Shown: positions 47,891-58,755, numbered from the stretch's first letter. The stretch is 64,000 bases of DNA from Klebsiella pneumoniae (GCA_945873095.1 CAMCBU010000006.1:26385-90384); one strand, 5' to 3'. Notes: generated by a model not told the origin, from the letters alone. Numbers and translations are program-made.

Positions 47891-49462
47891 TCATTCCACG
47901 GTCACCGCGATGAAGAGCTCGTTGCCGCCCCGCGAGACCAGCAGCGGGACGACTTTCTTTTCCTTGGCCACAGCGTCGCGGAACTGCTTGACCGACTCGA
48001 GGCGTTGACCGCGGATCCCGACGATGAAATCGCCGCGCTGGATGCCAGCATCGCGCGCGGCACCCTGTGCACGCTCGACCAACAGGCCGCGCGGTACGGC
48101 ACCGCGAGCGGCCGCACGCGAGCGCTCTTCTTCGGTCAGCTCGCGCACGACGAGACCCAGTCGATCCGCTGCATCATCTGCTTCGGGCTTGGTATCGGCA
48201 CTCGTCGCGCTCGCCGCGGCTTGCAACTCCGCCACCTTCAGGTTCAGACGACGCGCGCTGCGATCACGCCAGATTTCGATGATCGCATCGGCACCAGGCT
48301 TGATCGCACCGATCACGGTCGGCAACTCTTCGGAGCGCTCGATCAGGCGACCATTCACCGACAGGATGATGTCACCGGCGCGGATGCCCGCCTTGGCCGC
48401 AGGGCCCGATTCTTCGACCGCACCCACCAACGCGCCGCGCGGCCGATCGAGCCCGAAACTATCGGCGAGCGCTGCGTCGATGGGTTGAATGGTCACGCCG
48501 ATCTTGCCGCGGCTGACTCGCCCCTTGGCGATCAGTTGATCGCGCACGTTGACCGCGACGTCGATCGGGATCGCGAACGAGATTCCCATGTAGCCGCCCG
48601 AACGACTGTAGATCTGCGAATTGATGCCGACGACTTCACCGGCGAGATTGAACAAAGGCCCGCCCGAGTTACCGGGATTCACCGCGACGTCGGTCTGGAT
48701 GAAATTGACGTAGTTGGTATCGCCGCTCAGCAGACCGCGCGCGGTGGCGCTGACGATACCGGCGGTTGCGCTGTTGTCGAATCCGAACGGCGAACCGATC
48801 GCGAGCACCCACTCACCGGGACGTAATTTGGCCGGGTCGCCGATGCGAACCACCGGCAATCCCACCGCTTCGATTTTGAGCACGGCCACATCGGTCGGCT
48901 CGTCCACACCCACGATCTTGACCTTGAACTCGCGACGATCCGTCAACTTGACCGTGACCTCATCGGCCTCGTTGACCACATGCGCGTTGGTGAGGATGTA
49001 GCCATCGCTGCTGACGATGAAGCCCGACCCTGCCCCACCCGGACGGCGCGGTCCATCGGGGGTGTCCGGCTGGCCATCGTCGGGCCGACCATCGGGCGCC
49101 GGCATGCCACGCTGACCCGGCGGTACCGGCACACCGAAGCGACGGAAGAACTCGGAGAACGGATCCTCGCCCGAAGCAGTCACGCGCATGCGTTTGCCTT
49201 TGGTCGAGATGTTGACGACCGCAGGACCTTGTTGCTGAACGAGCGTGGCGAAATCCGGCAAGCTGCTGACCGCGAGGGTCGGTGCGGATGCGGTTGCGAG
49301 CGCCGCCGGCGTGACGCCGGACGCCGCGGGCAGTTGCGCGAGCTCAGCCGGTCGCGCCGAAGAAAAATCGCCTTGGCAAGCGGTGAAGATGAGAACGGAC
49401 AGAATGGCGCCTAACGATCGGCGCACGAGCGGACGTCGTGACATGGACCACACCCATTGCAT
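47891..49462 (-). CDS. periplasmic serine protease Do (DegP/MucD-like)
   Basis: A 523-residue HtrA-family protease/chaperone. The N-terminus has a signal sequence ending near IFTACQGD, where the Cys could be lipid-modified but position -3 is Phe, an atypical lipobox. The trypsin-like domain holds His161 (LTNAHVV), Asp191 (PTDVAVLKIE) and Ser266 (NPGNSGGPLF). A Gly/Pro/Asp-rich loop at about 110-145 is the LA loop. Two PDZ domains follow (about 310-395 and 430-515). ATG at 49462 has GGGAGAG five bases upstream; lnt ends 11 bases before. Confidence 0.93.
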   Translation of the reverse strand: MQWVWSMSRRPLVRRSLGAILSVLIFTACQGDFSSARPAELAQLPAASGVTPAALATASAPTLAVSSLPDFATLVQQQGPAVVNISTKGKRMRVTASGEDPFSEFFRRFGVPVPPGQRGMPAPDGRPDDGQPDTPDGPRRPGGAGSGFIVSSDGYILTNAHVVNEADEVTVKLTDRREFKVKIVGVDEPTDVAVLKIEAVGLPVVRIGDPAKLRPGEWVLAIGSPFGFDNSATAGIVSATARGLLSGDTNYVNFIQTDVAVNPGNSGGPLFNLAGEVVGINSQIYSRSGGYMGISFAIPIDVAVNVRDQLIAKGRVSRGKIGVTIQPIDAALADSFGLDRPRGALVGAVEESGPAAKAGIRAGDIILSVNGRLIERSEELPTVIGAIKPGADAIIEIWRDRSARRLNLKVAELQAAASATSADTKPEADDAADRLGLVVRELTEEERSRAAARGAVPRGLLVERAQGAARDAGIQRGDFIVGIRGQRLESVKQFRDAVAKEKKVVPLLVSRGGNELFIAVTVE

Positions 49463-49473
49463 AAACACTCTCC

Positions 49474-50979
49474 CTAGACCGACGCAGGCGTCGGAAGTTC
49501 ACGCTCGCGACGCCGCATGATGAGCGCCGCGCAGCCGCAAAGCGCCGCCAGCCAAAGCCACGGCAGATTACCGAAACGCAGATAGGGCGGCACACCCACA
49601 CGCGGGACGACAACACCGCGCAACACGACCGGCTTGAAATCCGGCGCCTGCGCCAACATGTCACCACGCGGACCGATGATCGCCGAAATGCCATCGTTGG
49701 CTGCGCGAATGACATAACGCTGCGATTCGATCGCGCGCATGCGCGAGATCTGCAGATGCTGGTGCCGCGCCGTCGATCGACCGAACCAAGCGTCGTTGGT
49801 GACGTTGACGAGTGCCGTGGAATCGCGCGCGCTGCTCGACTGCGAAGCGGGGTACGCATCTTCGTAACAAATACTCGCAGACAATCTTAGCCCCGCGATC
49901 GACAGTGGTGGTTGCGCCGTTGCCCCTGCGGTGAAGTCCGAGTAAGGCAGGTTCATGAGTCGCAACCAACGACGTACGAACTTCGGCACCGGAAAAAATT
50001 CACCGAACGGCACCAGATGATGTTTGTCGTACCAACGAACATCGTCGTCATACGCCAGGATCGAGTTGTAGTAGAGCGGCTCAGCGCCAGGACCGGGCTC
50101 AGCGCGGATCAAACCCATCAGCAGCGCGGAGTCGCGGCCCTGCGCCGCTGCGGCGAGATCCTGCAAATACGGGACGATATTGTTGGCAAGATCAGGCGCG
50201 GCGGCCTCAGGCCAAACGATCAGTGGCGTACCGAGTGCTGCTAGCGTCAGATCGCGATAACGAGCCAAGGTTGCATCGCGATTGGTGGCCAACCATTTTT
50301 GATCCTGCGAGACGGCGCCTTGCACGATCGCGACCTCGACGGCATCGCCCTGCGGCCTCGTCCACTCGATCGACTGCATGCCATATCCGCCGAGCCACGG
50401 CAGTGCGAGCACCGCCAGCGCCAGCACACGCTCGCGCGCCGAGCCCAACCAAAGCGTCATGAGTGCGCCTGCACTCAGCAGCAGCAGCCAGGAGACTAGC
50501 GGCACACCACCGACTGGTGCATAAGCGGCAAGCCAGGTATCCGTCTGCGAATAACCGAGAGAGAGCCAGCCGAAACCCGAGAGGAACCAGCCGCGTACCC
50601 ACTCGAGCAGCATCCAGCCTGCCGGCAAGCCGACAAGCCAACGCCACGCGCCGCGCGCCGGCAGCCAGCGCGCCGCTACATAGCCCAGCACCGCGCCGTA
50701 ACAGGCCATGATTGCAACGAGTGCGATCATCAAGGAGAGCGCCAACCACACGGGCGCCTGACCGAAACCGTGGATGCTGATGTAGAGCCAATAAGTACCG
50801 GCGCCGAAAGTGCCGATGCCGAACAGCAAGCCCGTCAGCGCCGCCGTGCGTGGCGCTTGCCCCTGCCAAAGAAAAAACAGCACTGCCGGCGACAAAATCG
50901 CCAACGGCCAATAACCGAAAGGCGCAAAAGCCAGCGCGAGCGCGGCACCCGCACCGAGTGCCGAGGTCGGCACGAGCAC
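49474..50979 (-). CDS. lnt: apolipoprotein N-acyltransferase
   Basis: A 501-residue inner-membrane enzyme adding the third acyl chain to lipoproteins. Six or more N-terminal membrane helices precede a periplasmic nitrilase-like domain with Glu in IVWPEAAAP, Lys in WYDKHHLVPFGEFFP and Cys in SICYEDAYP, then a C-terminal helix. The start is uncertain: GTG at 50979 lacks an SD, while a CTG at 51000, overlapping the corC stop (CTGA), lies five bases after AGGGGAG. It belongs to the conserved phoH-ybeY-corC-lnt operon. Confidence 0.95.
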   Translation of the reverse strand: MLVPTSALGAGAALALAFAPFGYWPLAILSPAVLFFLWQGQAPRTAALTGLLFGIGTFGAGTYWLYISIHGFGQAPVWLALSLMIALVAIMACYGAVLGYVAARWLPARGAWRWLVGLPAGWMLLEWVRGWFLSGFGWLSLGYSQTDTWLAAYAPVGGVPLVSWLLLLSAGALMTLWLGSARERVLALAVLALPWLGGYGMQSIEWTRPQGDAVEVAIVQGAVSQDQKWLATNRDATLARYRDLTLAALGTPLIVWPEAAAPDLANNIVPYLQDLAAAAQGRDSALLMGLIRAEPGPGAEPLYYNSILAYDDDVRWYDKHHLVPFGEFFPVPKFVRRWLRLMNLPYSDFTAGATAQPPLSIAGLRLSASICYEDAYPASQSSSARDSTALVNVTNDAWFGRSTARHQHLQISRMRAIESQRYVIRAANDGISAIIGPRGDMLAQAPDFKPVVLRGVVVPRVGVPPYLRFGNLPWLWLAALCGCAALIMRRRERELPTPASV

Positions 50980-50996
50980 GCTGGTTAGCGTGAGCT

Positions 50997-51863
50997 TCAG
51001 TCGCGCTCCCCTGCTTGATCACTCGTCGCAACATCGCTTGGCATGATCACCTTCAAGGTATCGACTCGGCGACGATCGGCGCGCACCACGCGAAACTCGA
51101 CACCCTCGATGAAGGTCGTCTCACCGCGTCGCGGCAAGTGCCCGAGCTGCTTCATGACGAGCCCGGCCACGGTGTCGAACTCGTCGTCCGACCACTCGCG
51201 TGCGAAAAACTCGTTGAACTCCTCGATCGGCGTGGCTCCTCGCACGAGATACTGCCGTTCGGCTTCCTGACGAATGTTCTGATCTTCCTCGACATCGAAC
51301 TCATCGTCGATGTCACCAACGATCTGCTCGATGGCATCCTCGATGGTGACGAGACCAGCGACACCGCCGTATTCGTCCACGACGATCGCCATATGGTTAC
51401 GGTTACGACGGAATTCTTTGAGAAGCACGTTGACTCGCTTGGATTCGGGTACGACCACCGCCGGCCGCATACACTCGCGCATATCGAAACTCGCCTCGCC
51501 GCCATTTGCGAACACGCGCAACACGTCTTTGGCCAGCAGGATCCCGACGACGTCGTCACGATCGTCGTCTATGACGGGGTAACGTGAGTGACCGGACTCC
51601 ACGATGATGGGCAGTAAACTCTCGGCAGGTTCGTCCCGACGTACCGCCACCATTTGCGAGCGCGGCACCATGATATCGCGCACCTGCAGGTCGGCGACCT
51701 CGAGCACCCCTTCGAGCATCTGTAATGCATCGGCATCGATCAGACCGCGCTCGAGCGCCTGCCGCAGTTGCACATTCAGATCGGCCAGATCCTGCGCTTC
51801 GCCCGAGAGTGATCGGGTGACGCGGCGTATCCAAGCGAACACGCCGAGTTTGGCGGATGTCAT
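50997..51863 (-). CDS. corC: CorC/HlyC-type CBS-domain transporter regulator
   Basis: A 288-residue cytosolic protein of the CorC (YbeX) family with no N-terminal membrane region. Two CBS domains occupy about residues 65-190 (VRDIMVPRSQMVAV, YPVIDDDRDDVVGILLAKDVL, MAIVVDEYGGVAGLVTIEDAIEQIVGDI-type elements). A CorC_HlyC FAD-binding-like fold domain follows (EEFNEFFAREWSDDEFDTVAGLV). Roles in magnesium/cobalt efflux and ribosome metabolism have been reported for the family. It follows ybeY by 22 bases. Confidence 0.93.
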   Translation of the reverse strand: MTSAKLGVFAWIRRVTRSLSGEAQDLADLNVQLRQALERGLIDADALQMLEGVLEVADLQVRDIMVPRSQMVAVRRDEPAESLLPIIVESGHSRYPVIDDDRDDVVGILLAKDVLRVFANGGEASFDMRECMRPAVVVPESKRVNVLLKEFRRNRNHMAIVVDEYGGVAGLVTIEDAIEQIVGDIDDEFDVEEDQNIRQEAERQYLVRGATPIEEFNEFFAREWSDDEFDTVAGLVMKQLGHLPRRGETTFIEGVEFRVVRADRRRVDTLKVIMPSDVATSDQAGERD

Positions 51864-51885
51864 CGTAGCTCCAGCTGTGATTGAT

Positions 51886-52392
51886 TCATTGGTCGAGGGC
51901 TTGATAGGGATCGTCGATACCGAAGGTCTTCAGCAGTCGACGCTCGCGACGCTCCATGCGTAGCGCATCGACGTCGCACTCGTGGTCGTAACCCTGCAGG
52001 TGCAGCGAGCCGTGCACGATCAGATGCGCGTAATGATGCGCAAGCGGTTTGGCCTGCTCGTTGGCCTCACGCGCCACAACCGGAGCGCACAGCACGAGAT
52101 CGCCGAGCAGGCTTGGCTCGCTCGAGCGACGGGTGGCGCGAATACTGGCGTCGGCGCGTGGCAAACGAGGCATCACCAGCGGCGGAAATGACAAGACGTT
52201 GGTGGCGTAGTCACGACCGCGCCACAACAAATTCAGGCGACGGCCCTCGGCCGCACCCACAAAGCGGATCACGAGGCTCGCACCCGCGCCGCGTGCACCG
52301 AAGGCCGCGCGCGCCCAACGCCGAACGGCAACTGCGCTGACGAGCGTCTTGTTGGTCCGATTCTGGATGTCGACCGCAAGCGGCTTGATCAC
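51886..52392 (-). CDS. ybeY: endoribonuclease YbeY
   Basis: A 168-residue metal-dependent RNase in 16S rRNA maturation and ribosome quality control. The metal site HLIVHGSLHLQGYDHE (HGxLHLxGYDH) is intact, and LNLLWRGRDYATNVLSFP is conserved. A short inserted basic segment (ADASIRATRRSSEPS) is unlike most YbeY. GTG start overlaps the phoH stop by four bases. Confidence 0.96.
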   Translation of the reverse strand: MIKPLAVDIQNRTNKTLVSAVAVRRWARAAFGARGAGASLVIRFVGAAEGRRLNLLWRGRDYATNVLSFPPLVMPRLPRADASIRATRRSSEPSLLGDLVLCAPVVAREANEQAKPLAHHYAHLIVHGSLHLQGYDHECDVDALRMERRERRLLKTFGIDDPYQALDQ

Positions 52393-53381
52393 GGGTCGCG
52401 GGCCTCGTAAGCCTGCACGATGCGCTGCACGAGTGGATGACGCACGACATCGCGCGCTTCGAAAAACTGGAAGGCAACCCCCTGCACGCCATGCAGCACC
52501 TCGATTGCATGCCGCAACCCCGACGGCTTGCCGGGCGGCAAATCGGTCTGGGTTGGATCGCCGGTCACGACGGCACGGGAGCCGAATCCGATGCGCGTGA
52601 GGAACATCTTCATCTGTTCGATGGTCGTGTTCTGCGCTTCATCGAGAATGATGAACGAATCGTTCAGCGAGCGACCGCGCATGAAAGCGAGTGGTGCCAC
52701 CTCGATCACGTTGCGTTCGATGAGCTTAGCCACCCGATCAAAGCCCATCATTTCATAGAGCGCGTCGTACATCGGGCGCAGATACGGGTCGACTTTTTGA
52801 GTCAGATCGCCGGGTAGAAAACCCAGCCGCTCACCCGCTTCGACCGCCGGACGCACCAGCACGATGCGCCGTACGCGATCGGACTGCAAAGCTTCGACCG
52901 CGCAGGCGACGGCGAGATAAGTCTTGCCAGTGCCGGCGGGCCCCACTCCGAAAGTGAGATCGCTTTGACGAACTCGCTGCAAATATTCGCGCTGGTTCGC
53001 ACCGCGAGCACGAATGGTCCCGCGCAAGGTGCGCAGACCCGTATCAGCCGGCTCGTTCGTCGCCACCGCGTCGGTGGCGGCCACCTGCTTCGGCTCATCG
53101 ACGGGGCGGTCATGATCGCGCAGTGCCAGATGCACCGCTTCGGGCGTGAGGTCTTCGGTGCGTGTGAGTCGAAACAATTCGCCGAGCAAAGATTCGGCGA
53201 TCAACGCCTTAGGCCCCTGCACTCGGAACACGCTGCCACGACGGCGAATTTCTACGCCGAGCCGAGACTCGATCAAACGTAGATTCTCGTCGATCGGCCC
53301 GCAGAGATTAGCCAGACGTTCGTTGTCGGCTGGTTCCAGAGAAAATTCGCGGGAAGACCCCGGCGGTATCGAATCAGGCAC
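52389..53381 (-). CDS. ybeZ: PhoH-family ATPase (YbeZ)
   Basis: A 330-residue PhoH-like P-loop protein, associated with YbeY. An N-terminal KH-like region ([20 protein letters not shown]) precedes the ATPase with Walker [17 protein letters not shown], Walker [13 protein letters not shown] and [12 protein letters not shown]. The start is GTG and overlaps miaB by eight bases, so miaB-ybeZ-ybeY-corC-lnt are translated from one message. Its role is probably RNA-related. Confidence 0.95.
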   Translation of the reverse strand: MPDSIPPGSSREFSLEPADNERLANLCGPIDENLRLIESRLGVEIRRRGSVFRVQGPKALIAESLLGELFRLTRTEDLTPEAVHLALRDHDRPVDEPKQVAATDAVATNEPADTGLRTLRGTIRARGANQREYLQRVRQSDLTFGVGPAGTGKTYLAVACAVEALQSDRVRRIVLVRPAVEAGERLGFLPGDLTQKVDPYLRPMYDALYEMMGFDRVAKLIERNVIEVAPLAFMRGRSLNDSFIILDEAQNTTIEQMKMFLTRIGFGSRAVVTGDPTQTDLPPGKPSGLRHAIEVLHGVQGVAFQFFEARDVVRHPLVQRIVQAYEARDP

Positions 53382-54738
53382 GTCGCGCCTCGGTCGCTTG
53401 AATGCGACCGCGCAGCGAGTGCGCCTTGGCTTCGGTGATCTGCAAGTCGACGAAGTGGCCGATCAAATCAGCCGGACCCGGGAAGTTCACCCAACGATTG
53501 TCTTCGGTGCGGCCGGCGAGTTCGGTTTGATCCTTGCGGGATGGGCGCTCGACTAGCACGCGCTGCACGCTGCCGACCATGCGACGATTACGGGCTTGCG
53601 AATGCTCCTCGAGCAACGCCTGCAAGCGCGCCAAACGCGCCTGCTTTTCCTCGTGGGTCACATCATCGGGCAGACTAGCTGCGGGCGTGCCCGGCCGTCG
53701 GCTGTAGAGAAAGCTGAAGGACTGGTCGATTTCCAGATCACTAACGAGCTTCATCGTGGCGTCGAAATCACGCTCGGTCTCGCCGGGGAACCCGACGATG
53801 AAGTCGGAGGTGACCGAGATATCCGCGCGAACCGCGCGAAGCTTACGGATTTTTTCCTTGAATTCGAGCGCCGTATAACCGCGCTTCATCATGGCGAGCA
53901 CCCGATCGGAACCCGACTGCACCGGCAAGTGCAGATGGTTCGCCAGCTTCGGCACATTCGCATACGCCTCGATCAGACTGTCGTCGAACTCGAGCGGATG
54001 CGAAGTCGTGAAACGAATTCGTTCGAGACCCTCGATCGCGGCGACGTGGTGTATCAATGTCGCCAGATCGGCAAGGACACCATCGTGCATCGGGCCGCGA
54101 TACGCGTTCACGTTTTGGCCGAGCAGCGTGACTTCGCGCACACCTTGGGCGGCAAGCCCCCGCACCTCTTCGAGGACCGACTCGAACGGACGACTGATCT
54201 CATCGCCACGTGTGTAGGGAACGACGCAGAAACTGCAGTACTTGCTGCAACCTTCCATGATCGACACGAAGGCCGTCGCACCCTCTGCGCGCGGCGCTGG
54301 CAACCGGTCGAACTTTTCAATCTCGGGAAAGCTGACATCGACGACCGCTCGACGACCGCTGCGTAATTCGCCGAGCATCTCGGGTAAGCGATGGACGGTC
54401 TGTGGGCCGAAGACGAGATCGATCTGGGGAGCGGCCTTGACGAGCGTCTCACCCTCTTGGCTTGCGACACACCCACCGACGCCGATCACCAACTCAGGCT
54501 TGGCATCCTTGAGTAACTTCCATTCGCCGAGCAAAGAAAACACCTTCGACTCGGCCTTCTCGCGCACCGAGCAGGTGTTGACCAAGAGGATGTCGGCTTG
54601 CGCCGGATCGTCGGTGGGCTCCATGCCCTCGGCTGCCGCGAGTACGTCCCCCATGCGGGAGGAGTCGTACTCGTTCATCTGGCAACCGTACGTTTTGATG
54701 TAGTAGCGACTCGGCACTTTAGAACGGGATATCGTCAT
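53374..54738 (-). CDS. miaB: tRNA-2-methylthio-N6-dimethylallyladenosine synthase
   Basis: A 454-residue radical-SAM methylthiotransferase modifying A37 of UNN-decoding tRNAs. The N-terminal UPF0004 domain has Cys in [19 protein letters not shown] and GGCVASQEG for one FeS cluster. The radical-SAM motif is [17 protein letters not shown]-terminal TRAM domain ends the protein. ATG at 54738 overlaps ssb by 20 bases; a GTG at 54717 just after the ssb stop gives a start closer to that of E. coli MiaB. Confidence 0.96.
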   Translation of the reverse strand: MTISRSKVPSRYYIKTYGCQMNEYDSSRMGDVLAAAEGMEPTDDPAQADILLVNTCSVREKAESKVFSLLGEWKLLKDAKPELVIGVGGCVASQEGETLVKAAPQIDLVFGPQTVHRLPEMLGELRSGRRAVVDVSFPEIEKFDRLPAPRAEGATAFVSIMEGCSKYCSFCVVPYTRGDEISRPFESVLEEVRGLAAQGVREVTLLGQNVNAYRGPMHDGVLADLATLIHHVAAIEGLERIRFTTSHPLEFDDSLIEAYANVPKLANHLHLPVQSGSDRVLAMMKRGYTALEFKEKIRKLRAVRADISVTSDFIVGFPGETERDFDATMKLVSDLEIDQSFSFLYSRRPGTPAASLPDDVTHEEKQARLARLQALLEEHSQARNRRMVGSVQRVLVERPSRKDQTELAGRTEDNRWVNFPGPADLIGHFVDLQITEAKAHSLRGRIQATEARRA

Positions 54739-55216
54739 CGAAATTGTCTTTCTCGGTGCTGCTGCGCACCGGCTCCGAGTAACCGTCGTCGTCCGAACGA
54801 GCGCCTCCGCGAGCGCCACCACGAGACTCGCCACCGCCGGTCATGCTGCCGCCTTGGCCACCGCCTTGGCCGCCGCGACCCGCACTGCCGAGCATCTGCA
54901 TTTCGTTGCCGACGATCTCGGTGGTGTAGCGATCGTTGCCTTGCTTGTCTTGCCACTTGCGGGTGCGCAGCCGACCTTCGATGTAGACCTGCGAGCCTTT
55001 GTGCAGGTATTCACCGGCGATCTCGGCGAGGCGACCGAACAGCGCCACACTATGCCATTCCGTTTGCTCTTTCATTTCACCGGACTGTTTGTCCTTCCAG
55101 CTTTCGCTGGTGGCGATGCGCAGGTTGCAGACCGTCATGCCCGAGGGCATGGCCTTGGTTTCCGGGTCCTGGCCCAGATTGCCGACGAGGATGACTTTGT
55201 TGATGCCACGCGCCAT
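54719..55216 (-). CDS. ssb: single-stranded DNA-binding protein
   Basis: A 165-residue SSB. The OB fold (residues 1-112) begins [19 protein letters not shown] with the W/F DNA-contact residues ([25 protein letters not shown]). A Gly-rich linker leads to the acidic tip DDDIPF that recruits repair and replication partners. SD AGGA lies before the ATG. It is divergent from uvrA, as in other proteobacteria, with 210 bases between the starts. Confidence 0.97.
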   Translation of the reverse strand: MARGINKVILVGNLGQDPETKAMPSGMTVCNLRIATSESWKDKQSGEMKEQTEWHSVALFGRLAEIAGEYLHKGSQVYIEGRLRTRKWQDKQGNDRYTTEIVGNEMQMLGSAGRGGQGGGQGGSMTGGGESRGGARGGARSDDDGYSEPVRSSTEKDNFDDDIPF

Positions 55217-55255
55217 GTTGAGTCCTGCCTAGTGTGCCCTCTATTGGGGGTCGCC

Positions 55256-55311
55256 GGGGGGCGGCCCAAGGGGGACTTTTCCGAAAAGGACCGTCATTTT
55301 AGCCGCCCCCC
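55256..55311. other. GC-rich inverted repeat in the ssb-uvrA interval
   Basis: A perfect 10-bp inverted repeat (55256-55265 with 55302-55311) enclosing 36 bases, inside which CTTTT/AAAAG can form a smaller hairpin. A further short repeat, GCGGGTGC/GCACCGC, lies at 55312-55328. Neither is followed by a proper T-run. I see no LexA box resembling the E. coli consensus in the 210-base interval; a TACACT (55379-55384) could be the uvrA -10. Confidence 0.6.
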
Positions 55312-55426
55312 GCGGGTGCTGCACCGCAAAAATCTCGGTAATTCACCGACTTAAGCCCCCTACGTGCGAACCCGGGGGTACACTAACCGGCTGTTTTCCC
55401 GTTACAACGACCTTTGCAGCCCCAAC

Positions 55427-58258
55427 ATGGCCTTCATCCGCATCCGCGGCGCCCGCAGCCACAACCTTCGTAACCTCGACGTCGACATACCCCGCGATCG
55501 GCTCGTGGTCGTGACGGGCCTGTCGGGCTCGGGTAAGTCGACGCTCGCCTTCGACACGCTCTACGCGGAAGGGCAGCGCCGATACGTGGAGTCGCTGTCG
55601 GCGTATGCCCGGCAGTTTCTCTCGATGATGGAGAAGCCCGATGTCGATCACATCGAGGGACTCTCGCCCGCCATTGCCATCGAGCAAAAAGCGGCCTCCC
55701 ACAACCCCCGCTCGACGGTCGGCACGGTCACCGAGATTCACGACTATCTGCGCTTGCTCTATGCGCGTGCCGGCGTTCCGCGTTGCCCCGAGCACGGCGT
55801 ATCTCTCGAGGCGCAGACGGTCAGCCAGATGGTCGATCAGATTCTGCGGCTCGAGGAAGGCACGGCGATCCTGCTGCTTGCGCCGCTGGTCGAAGATCGC
55901 AAGGGTGAACACGGCAGCGTCTTGCGCGATCTGCAAACTCAAGGTTTCGTGCGCGCTCGCATCGACGGTCAGGTGTACGAGCTCGACGCCGCGCCGACGC
56001 TCGATGCACGACGCAAGCACCGCATCGAAGCGGTGGTGGATCGACTCAAGGTGCGCCCCGATGCGACCCAACGCATCGCCGAATCGCTGGAAACCGCGCT
56101 GCGGCTTTCGGGCGGAACGGCGAGCGCCCTGCGCATGGACGACGTGCAAGCCAAGGCGGGCATGCTGTTCTCGAATCGCCATGCTTGCCCGAGTTGTGGG
56201 TACGCCGTGCCGCTGCTCGAGCCGAAGATGTTCTCCTTCAACAGCCCCGCTGGCGCCTGCCCGGGATGCGATGGACTCGGCCAGCAGGAATTCTTTGATC
56301 CGACGCGCGTTGCCGCGTTCCCGCATCTATCGCTGGCGGGCGGTGCGATCCGCGGCTGGGATCGACAGAACCCGCACTATTTGCAATTGATCAGTACGCT
56401 CGCGACGCACTACGGGTTCGACATCGAAGAACCTTGGCAGGAACTGCCGTCGCGCGTGCGCGATGTCCTGCTCTACGGCAGTGGCGAGGAAGAAATCGAA
56501 TTCATCTACGGTATCGGCCGTGGTAAACGCTCGATTCGAAAACACCCTTTCGAGGGCATGCTGCGCAACATCGAGCGACGCTATCGCGAAACGGACTCAC
56601 CGGCCGTGCGTGAGGAACTCGCCAAGTACCGCGGCTGGCGCAAGTGCCCCGATTGCGATGGCAGTCGACTCAACCTGACGGCGCGTCACGTGTTCGTCGG
56701 GGAGAAATCCTTGCCGCAGATCACCAGCCTCTCGGTCACCGACACGCGCGCTTTCTTCGCCAGCTTGCAGGTGACCGGCTGGCGCGGTGAGGTCGCCAGC
56801 AAAGTCGTACGCGAGGTCGAAGACCGACTGCGATTTTTGGTCGATGTGGGTCTCGACTACCTAACCCTCGATCGCGGCGCGGACACACTCTCCGGTGGCG
56901 AAGCGCAGCGTATCCGGCTCGCGAGTCAAATCGGCTCGGGGTTGACCGGCGTCATGTACATCCTCGATGAGCCCTCGATCGGCTTACATCAACGAGATAA
57001 TTCACGCTTGCTCGCGACGCTGCGCAGGCTGCGCGATCTCGGCAACACCGTGATCATGGTCGAGCACGACGAGGAGGCCATCGATACGGCCGATCATGTG
57101 ATCGATCTCGGCCCGGGTGCCGGCGTTCACGGCGGACGCATCGTGGCGCAGGGAACGCCCGCTGACATTCGCGCCAGTGCCGAGTCGCTGACCGGACAAT
57201 ATTTGAGCGGGCGGCGGAAAATCCCGATGCCCGCTAGTCGCACGCCACCGCAAGCCAAGCGCATGCTGCGCATCGTCGGCGCCAGCGGCCATAATCTGCG
57301 CGATATCACGGTCGAGATCCCACTCGGACTCCTCACCTGCGTCACGGGCGTCTCCGGTTCGGGCAAGAGCACGCTGATCAACGACACCCTGCTGCATCGC
57401 GCCAACGCCGAACTCTCCGGTGGCCCGGTAGATGCCGAGCCTTGTCGAGCCATCGAAGGTCTCGAATATCTCGATCGGGTGATCGACATCGACCAGAGCC
57501 CGCTCGGTCGCACGCCGCGATCCAACCCTGCGACCTATACCGGTATTTTCACAGGGCTGCGCGAACTGTTCGCACAGGTTCCCGAAGCTCGCAGTCGTGG
57601 CTACGACGTCGGTCGTTTCAGCTTCAACGTCAAAGGCGGTCGCTGCGAAGCCTGCCAAGGCGATGGCGTCATGCGCGTCGAGATGCACTTCTTACCCGAC
57701 GTATTCGTGCCCTGCGACGTGTGTCGAGGTAAGCGTTACAACCGCGAAACGCTCGATATCCTCTATCGCGGGCGCAGCATCCACGACATCCTCGAGCTGA
57801 CGGTCGAAGATGCGTTACGGTTCTTTCAAAGTATTCCGACGGTGCAACCGAAGTTGCAGACCCTGCTCGATGTCGGTCTCGGCTATCTCAAGCTCGGGCA
57901 GAACGCCACGACACTCTCAGGCGGTGAAGCACAACGCGTTAAGCTCGCTCGCGAGCTTGCCAAGCGAGCGACCGGGCGAACGCTGTACATCCTCGATGAG
58001 CCGACCACGGGTCTGCATTTTCACGACGTGGCGCAGCTGCTGCTCGTTTTGCAGCGACTGCGCGATGAGGGCAATACCGTCGTGGTGATCGAACACAACC
58101 TGGATGTCATCCAGACGGCCGATTGGATCATCGATCTCGGACCTGAAGGCGGTCACGGCGGCGGACGCTTGGTGGCTGCCGGCACGCCCGAGCAAGTGGC
58201 GCGTCAAGCCGGCTCGCACACGGGTCGTTATTTGGCGGAGCGACTCGCGAAGACGTAA
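55427..58258 (+). CDS. uvrA: UvrABC excinuclease subunit A
   Basis: A 943-residue damage-recognition ATPase of nucleotide excision repair. There are two ABC modules: Walker [17 protein letters not shown] and [16 protein letters not shown]; signatures [16 protein letters not shown] and [18 protein letters not shown]; Walker [17 protein letters not shown] and [15 protein letters not shown]. The Zn modules include [13 protein letters not shown] and the C-terminal CEACQGDG to [10 protein letters not shown] finger. ATG at 55427 matches the family start [14 protein letters not shown]. The 3' end overlaps the convergent GNAT gene by 31 bases. Confidence 0.98.
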   Translation: MAFIRIRGARSHNLRNLDVDIPRDRLVVVTGLSGSGKSTLAFDTLYAEGQRRYVESLSAYARQFLSMMEKPDVDHIEGLSPAIAIEQKAASHNPRSTVGTVTEIHDYLRLLYARAGVPRCPEHGVSLEAQTVSQMVDQILRLEEGTAILLLAPLVEDRKGEHGSVLRDLQTQGFVRARIDGQVYELDAAPTLDARRKHRIEAVVDRLKVRPDATQRIAESLETALRLSGGTASALRMDDVQAKAGMLFSNRHACPSCGYAVPLLEPKMFSFNSPAGACPGCDGLGQQEFFDPTRVAAFPHLSLAGGAIRGWDRQNPHYLQLISTLATHYGFDIEEPWQELPSRVRDVLLYGSGEEEIEFIYGIGRGKRSIRKHPFEGMLRNIERRYRETDSPAVREELAKYRGWRKCPDCDGSRLNLTARHVFVGEKSLPQITSLSVTDTRAFFASLQVTGWRGEVASKVVREVEDRLRFLVDVGLDYLTLDRGADTLSGGEAQRIRLASQIGSGLTGVMYILDEPSIGLHQRDNSRLLATLRRLRDLGNTVIMVEHDEEAIDTADHVIDLGPGAGVHGGRIVAQGTPADIRASAESLTGQYLSGRRKIPMPASRTPPQAKRMLRIVGASGHNLRDITVEIPLGLLTCVTGVSGSGKSTLINDTLLHRANAELSGGPVDAEPCRAIEGLEYLDRVIDIDQSPLGRTPRSNPATYTGIFTGLRELFAQVPEARSRGYDVGRFSFNVKGGRCEACQGDGVMRVEMHFLPDVFVPCDVCRGKRYNRETLDILYRGRSIHDILELTVEDALRFFQSIPTVQPKLQTLLDVGLGYLKLGQNATTLSGGEAQRVKLARELAKRATGRTLYILDEPTTGLHFHDVAQLLLVLQRLRDEGNTVVVIEHNLDVIQTADWIIDLGPEGGHGGGRLVAAGTPEQVARQAGSHTGRYLAERLAKT

Positions 58259-58707
58259 CGAACGTGCCCGTCCGCGCGCTCCTCGCGGCGACGATCCGAG
58301 GCATATCTTTGAACGACGTCGCTCCAAAAACGCAGCGCCGTCCGATCGGACTGCAACACTTCGAGCTTCCACTGCCCGGCGTAGCGATCGAATAGCAAGG
58401 CGGCGGCATGGCTGCCGACTCGAAGGCGGCGCAGACCGGGAAGCACATAGAACTCGCGTAAGCGCGCGCCACCGCCGATGACTCTCTCAACGCAGGCAAA
58501 GCCCGCGTACTCCTCGTCACGCCGCAGCACGAAGAGATCGACGGTACGATCCTGCAACCAAGCGCTGATTTGCTCTCGCGCCAAGATCTCGCTCGACGGC
58601 GGCTTCGCGCGCGCGGCGACGGCAAGCTCCTGCAACCAGTCGAGATAGGCGCGCTCGAGCCAAGCTCTCTCGAGGAACGGTGTGGCGAGTTGCAGGCGGA
58701 TGGCCAT
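58228..58707 (-). CDS. GNAT-family N-acetyltransferase-like protein
   Basis: A 159-residue protein with weak GNAT features: [18 protein letters not shown] then [27 protein letters not shown], the last resembling the acetyl-CoA motif A (R/Q-x-x-G-x-G/A). The N-terminus [21 protein letters not shown] lacks a signal peptide. The substrate is unknown. The ATG follows the T-tract of the lipoprotein terminator by only a few bases and has no clear SD, so expression may depend on readthrough. The 3' end overlaps uvrA. Confidence 0.7.
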   Translation of the reverse strand: MAIRLQLATPFLERAWLERAYLDWLQELAVAARAKPPSSEILAREQISAWLQDRTVDLFVLRRDEEYAGFACVERVIGGGARLREFYVLPGLRRLRVGSHAAALLFDRYAGQWKLEVLQSDRTALRFWSDVVQRYASDRRREERADGHVRYVFASRSAK

Positions 58708-58713
58708 GACTTA

Positions 58714-58755
58714 AAACGAAAAAACCCGGGGGATGGCGCACCATCTTCCCGGGTT
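58714..58755 (-). terminator. intrinsic terminator after the small lipoprotein gene
   Basis: An 8-bp arm AACCCGGG/CCCGGGTT with an inner ATGG/CCAT extension and CGCA loop. On the minus strand it is followed by TTTTTT, C, G, TTTT. It lies 52 bases after the lipoprotein stop and immediately upstream of the GNAT start codon. Confidence 0.85.

Noticed and set aside
55217..55426. LexA/SOS box for ssb-uvrA
   Set aside because: No CTGT-N8-ACAG-type or other convincing palindrome at a promoter; only the GC-rich inverted repeat is present.
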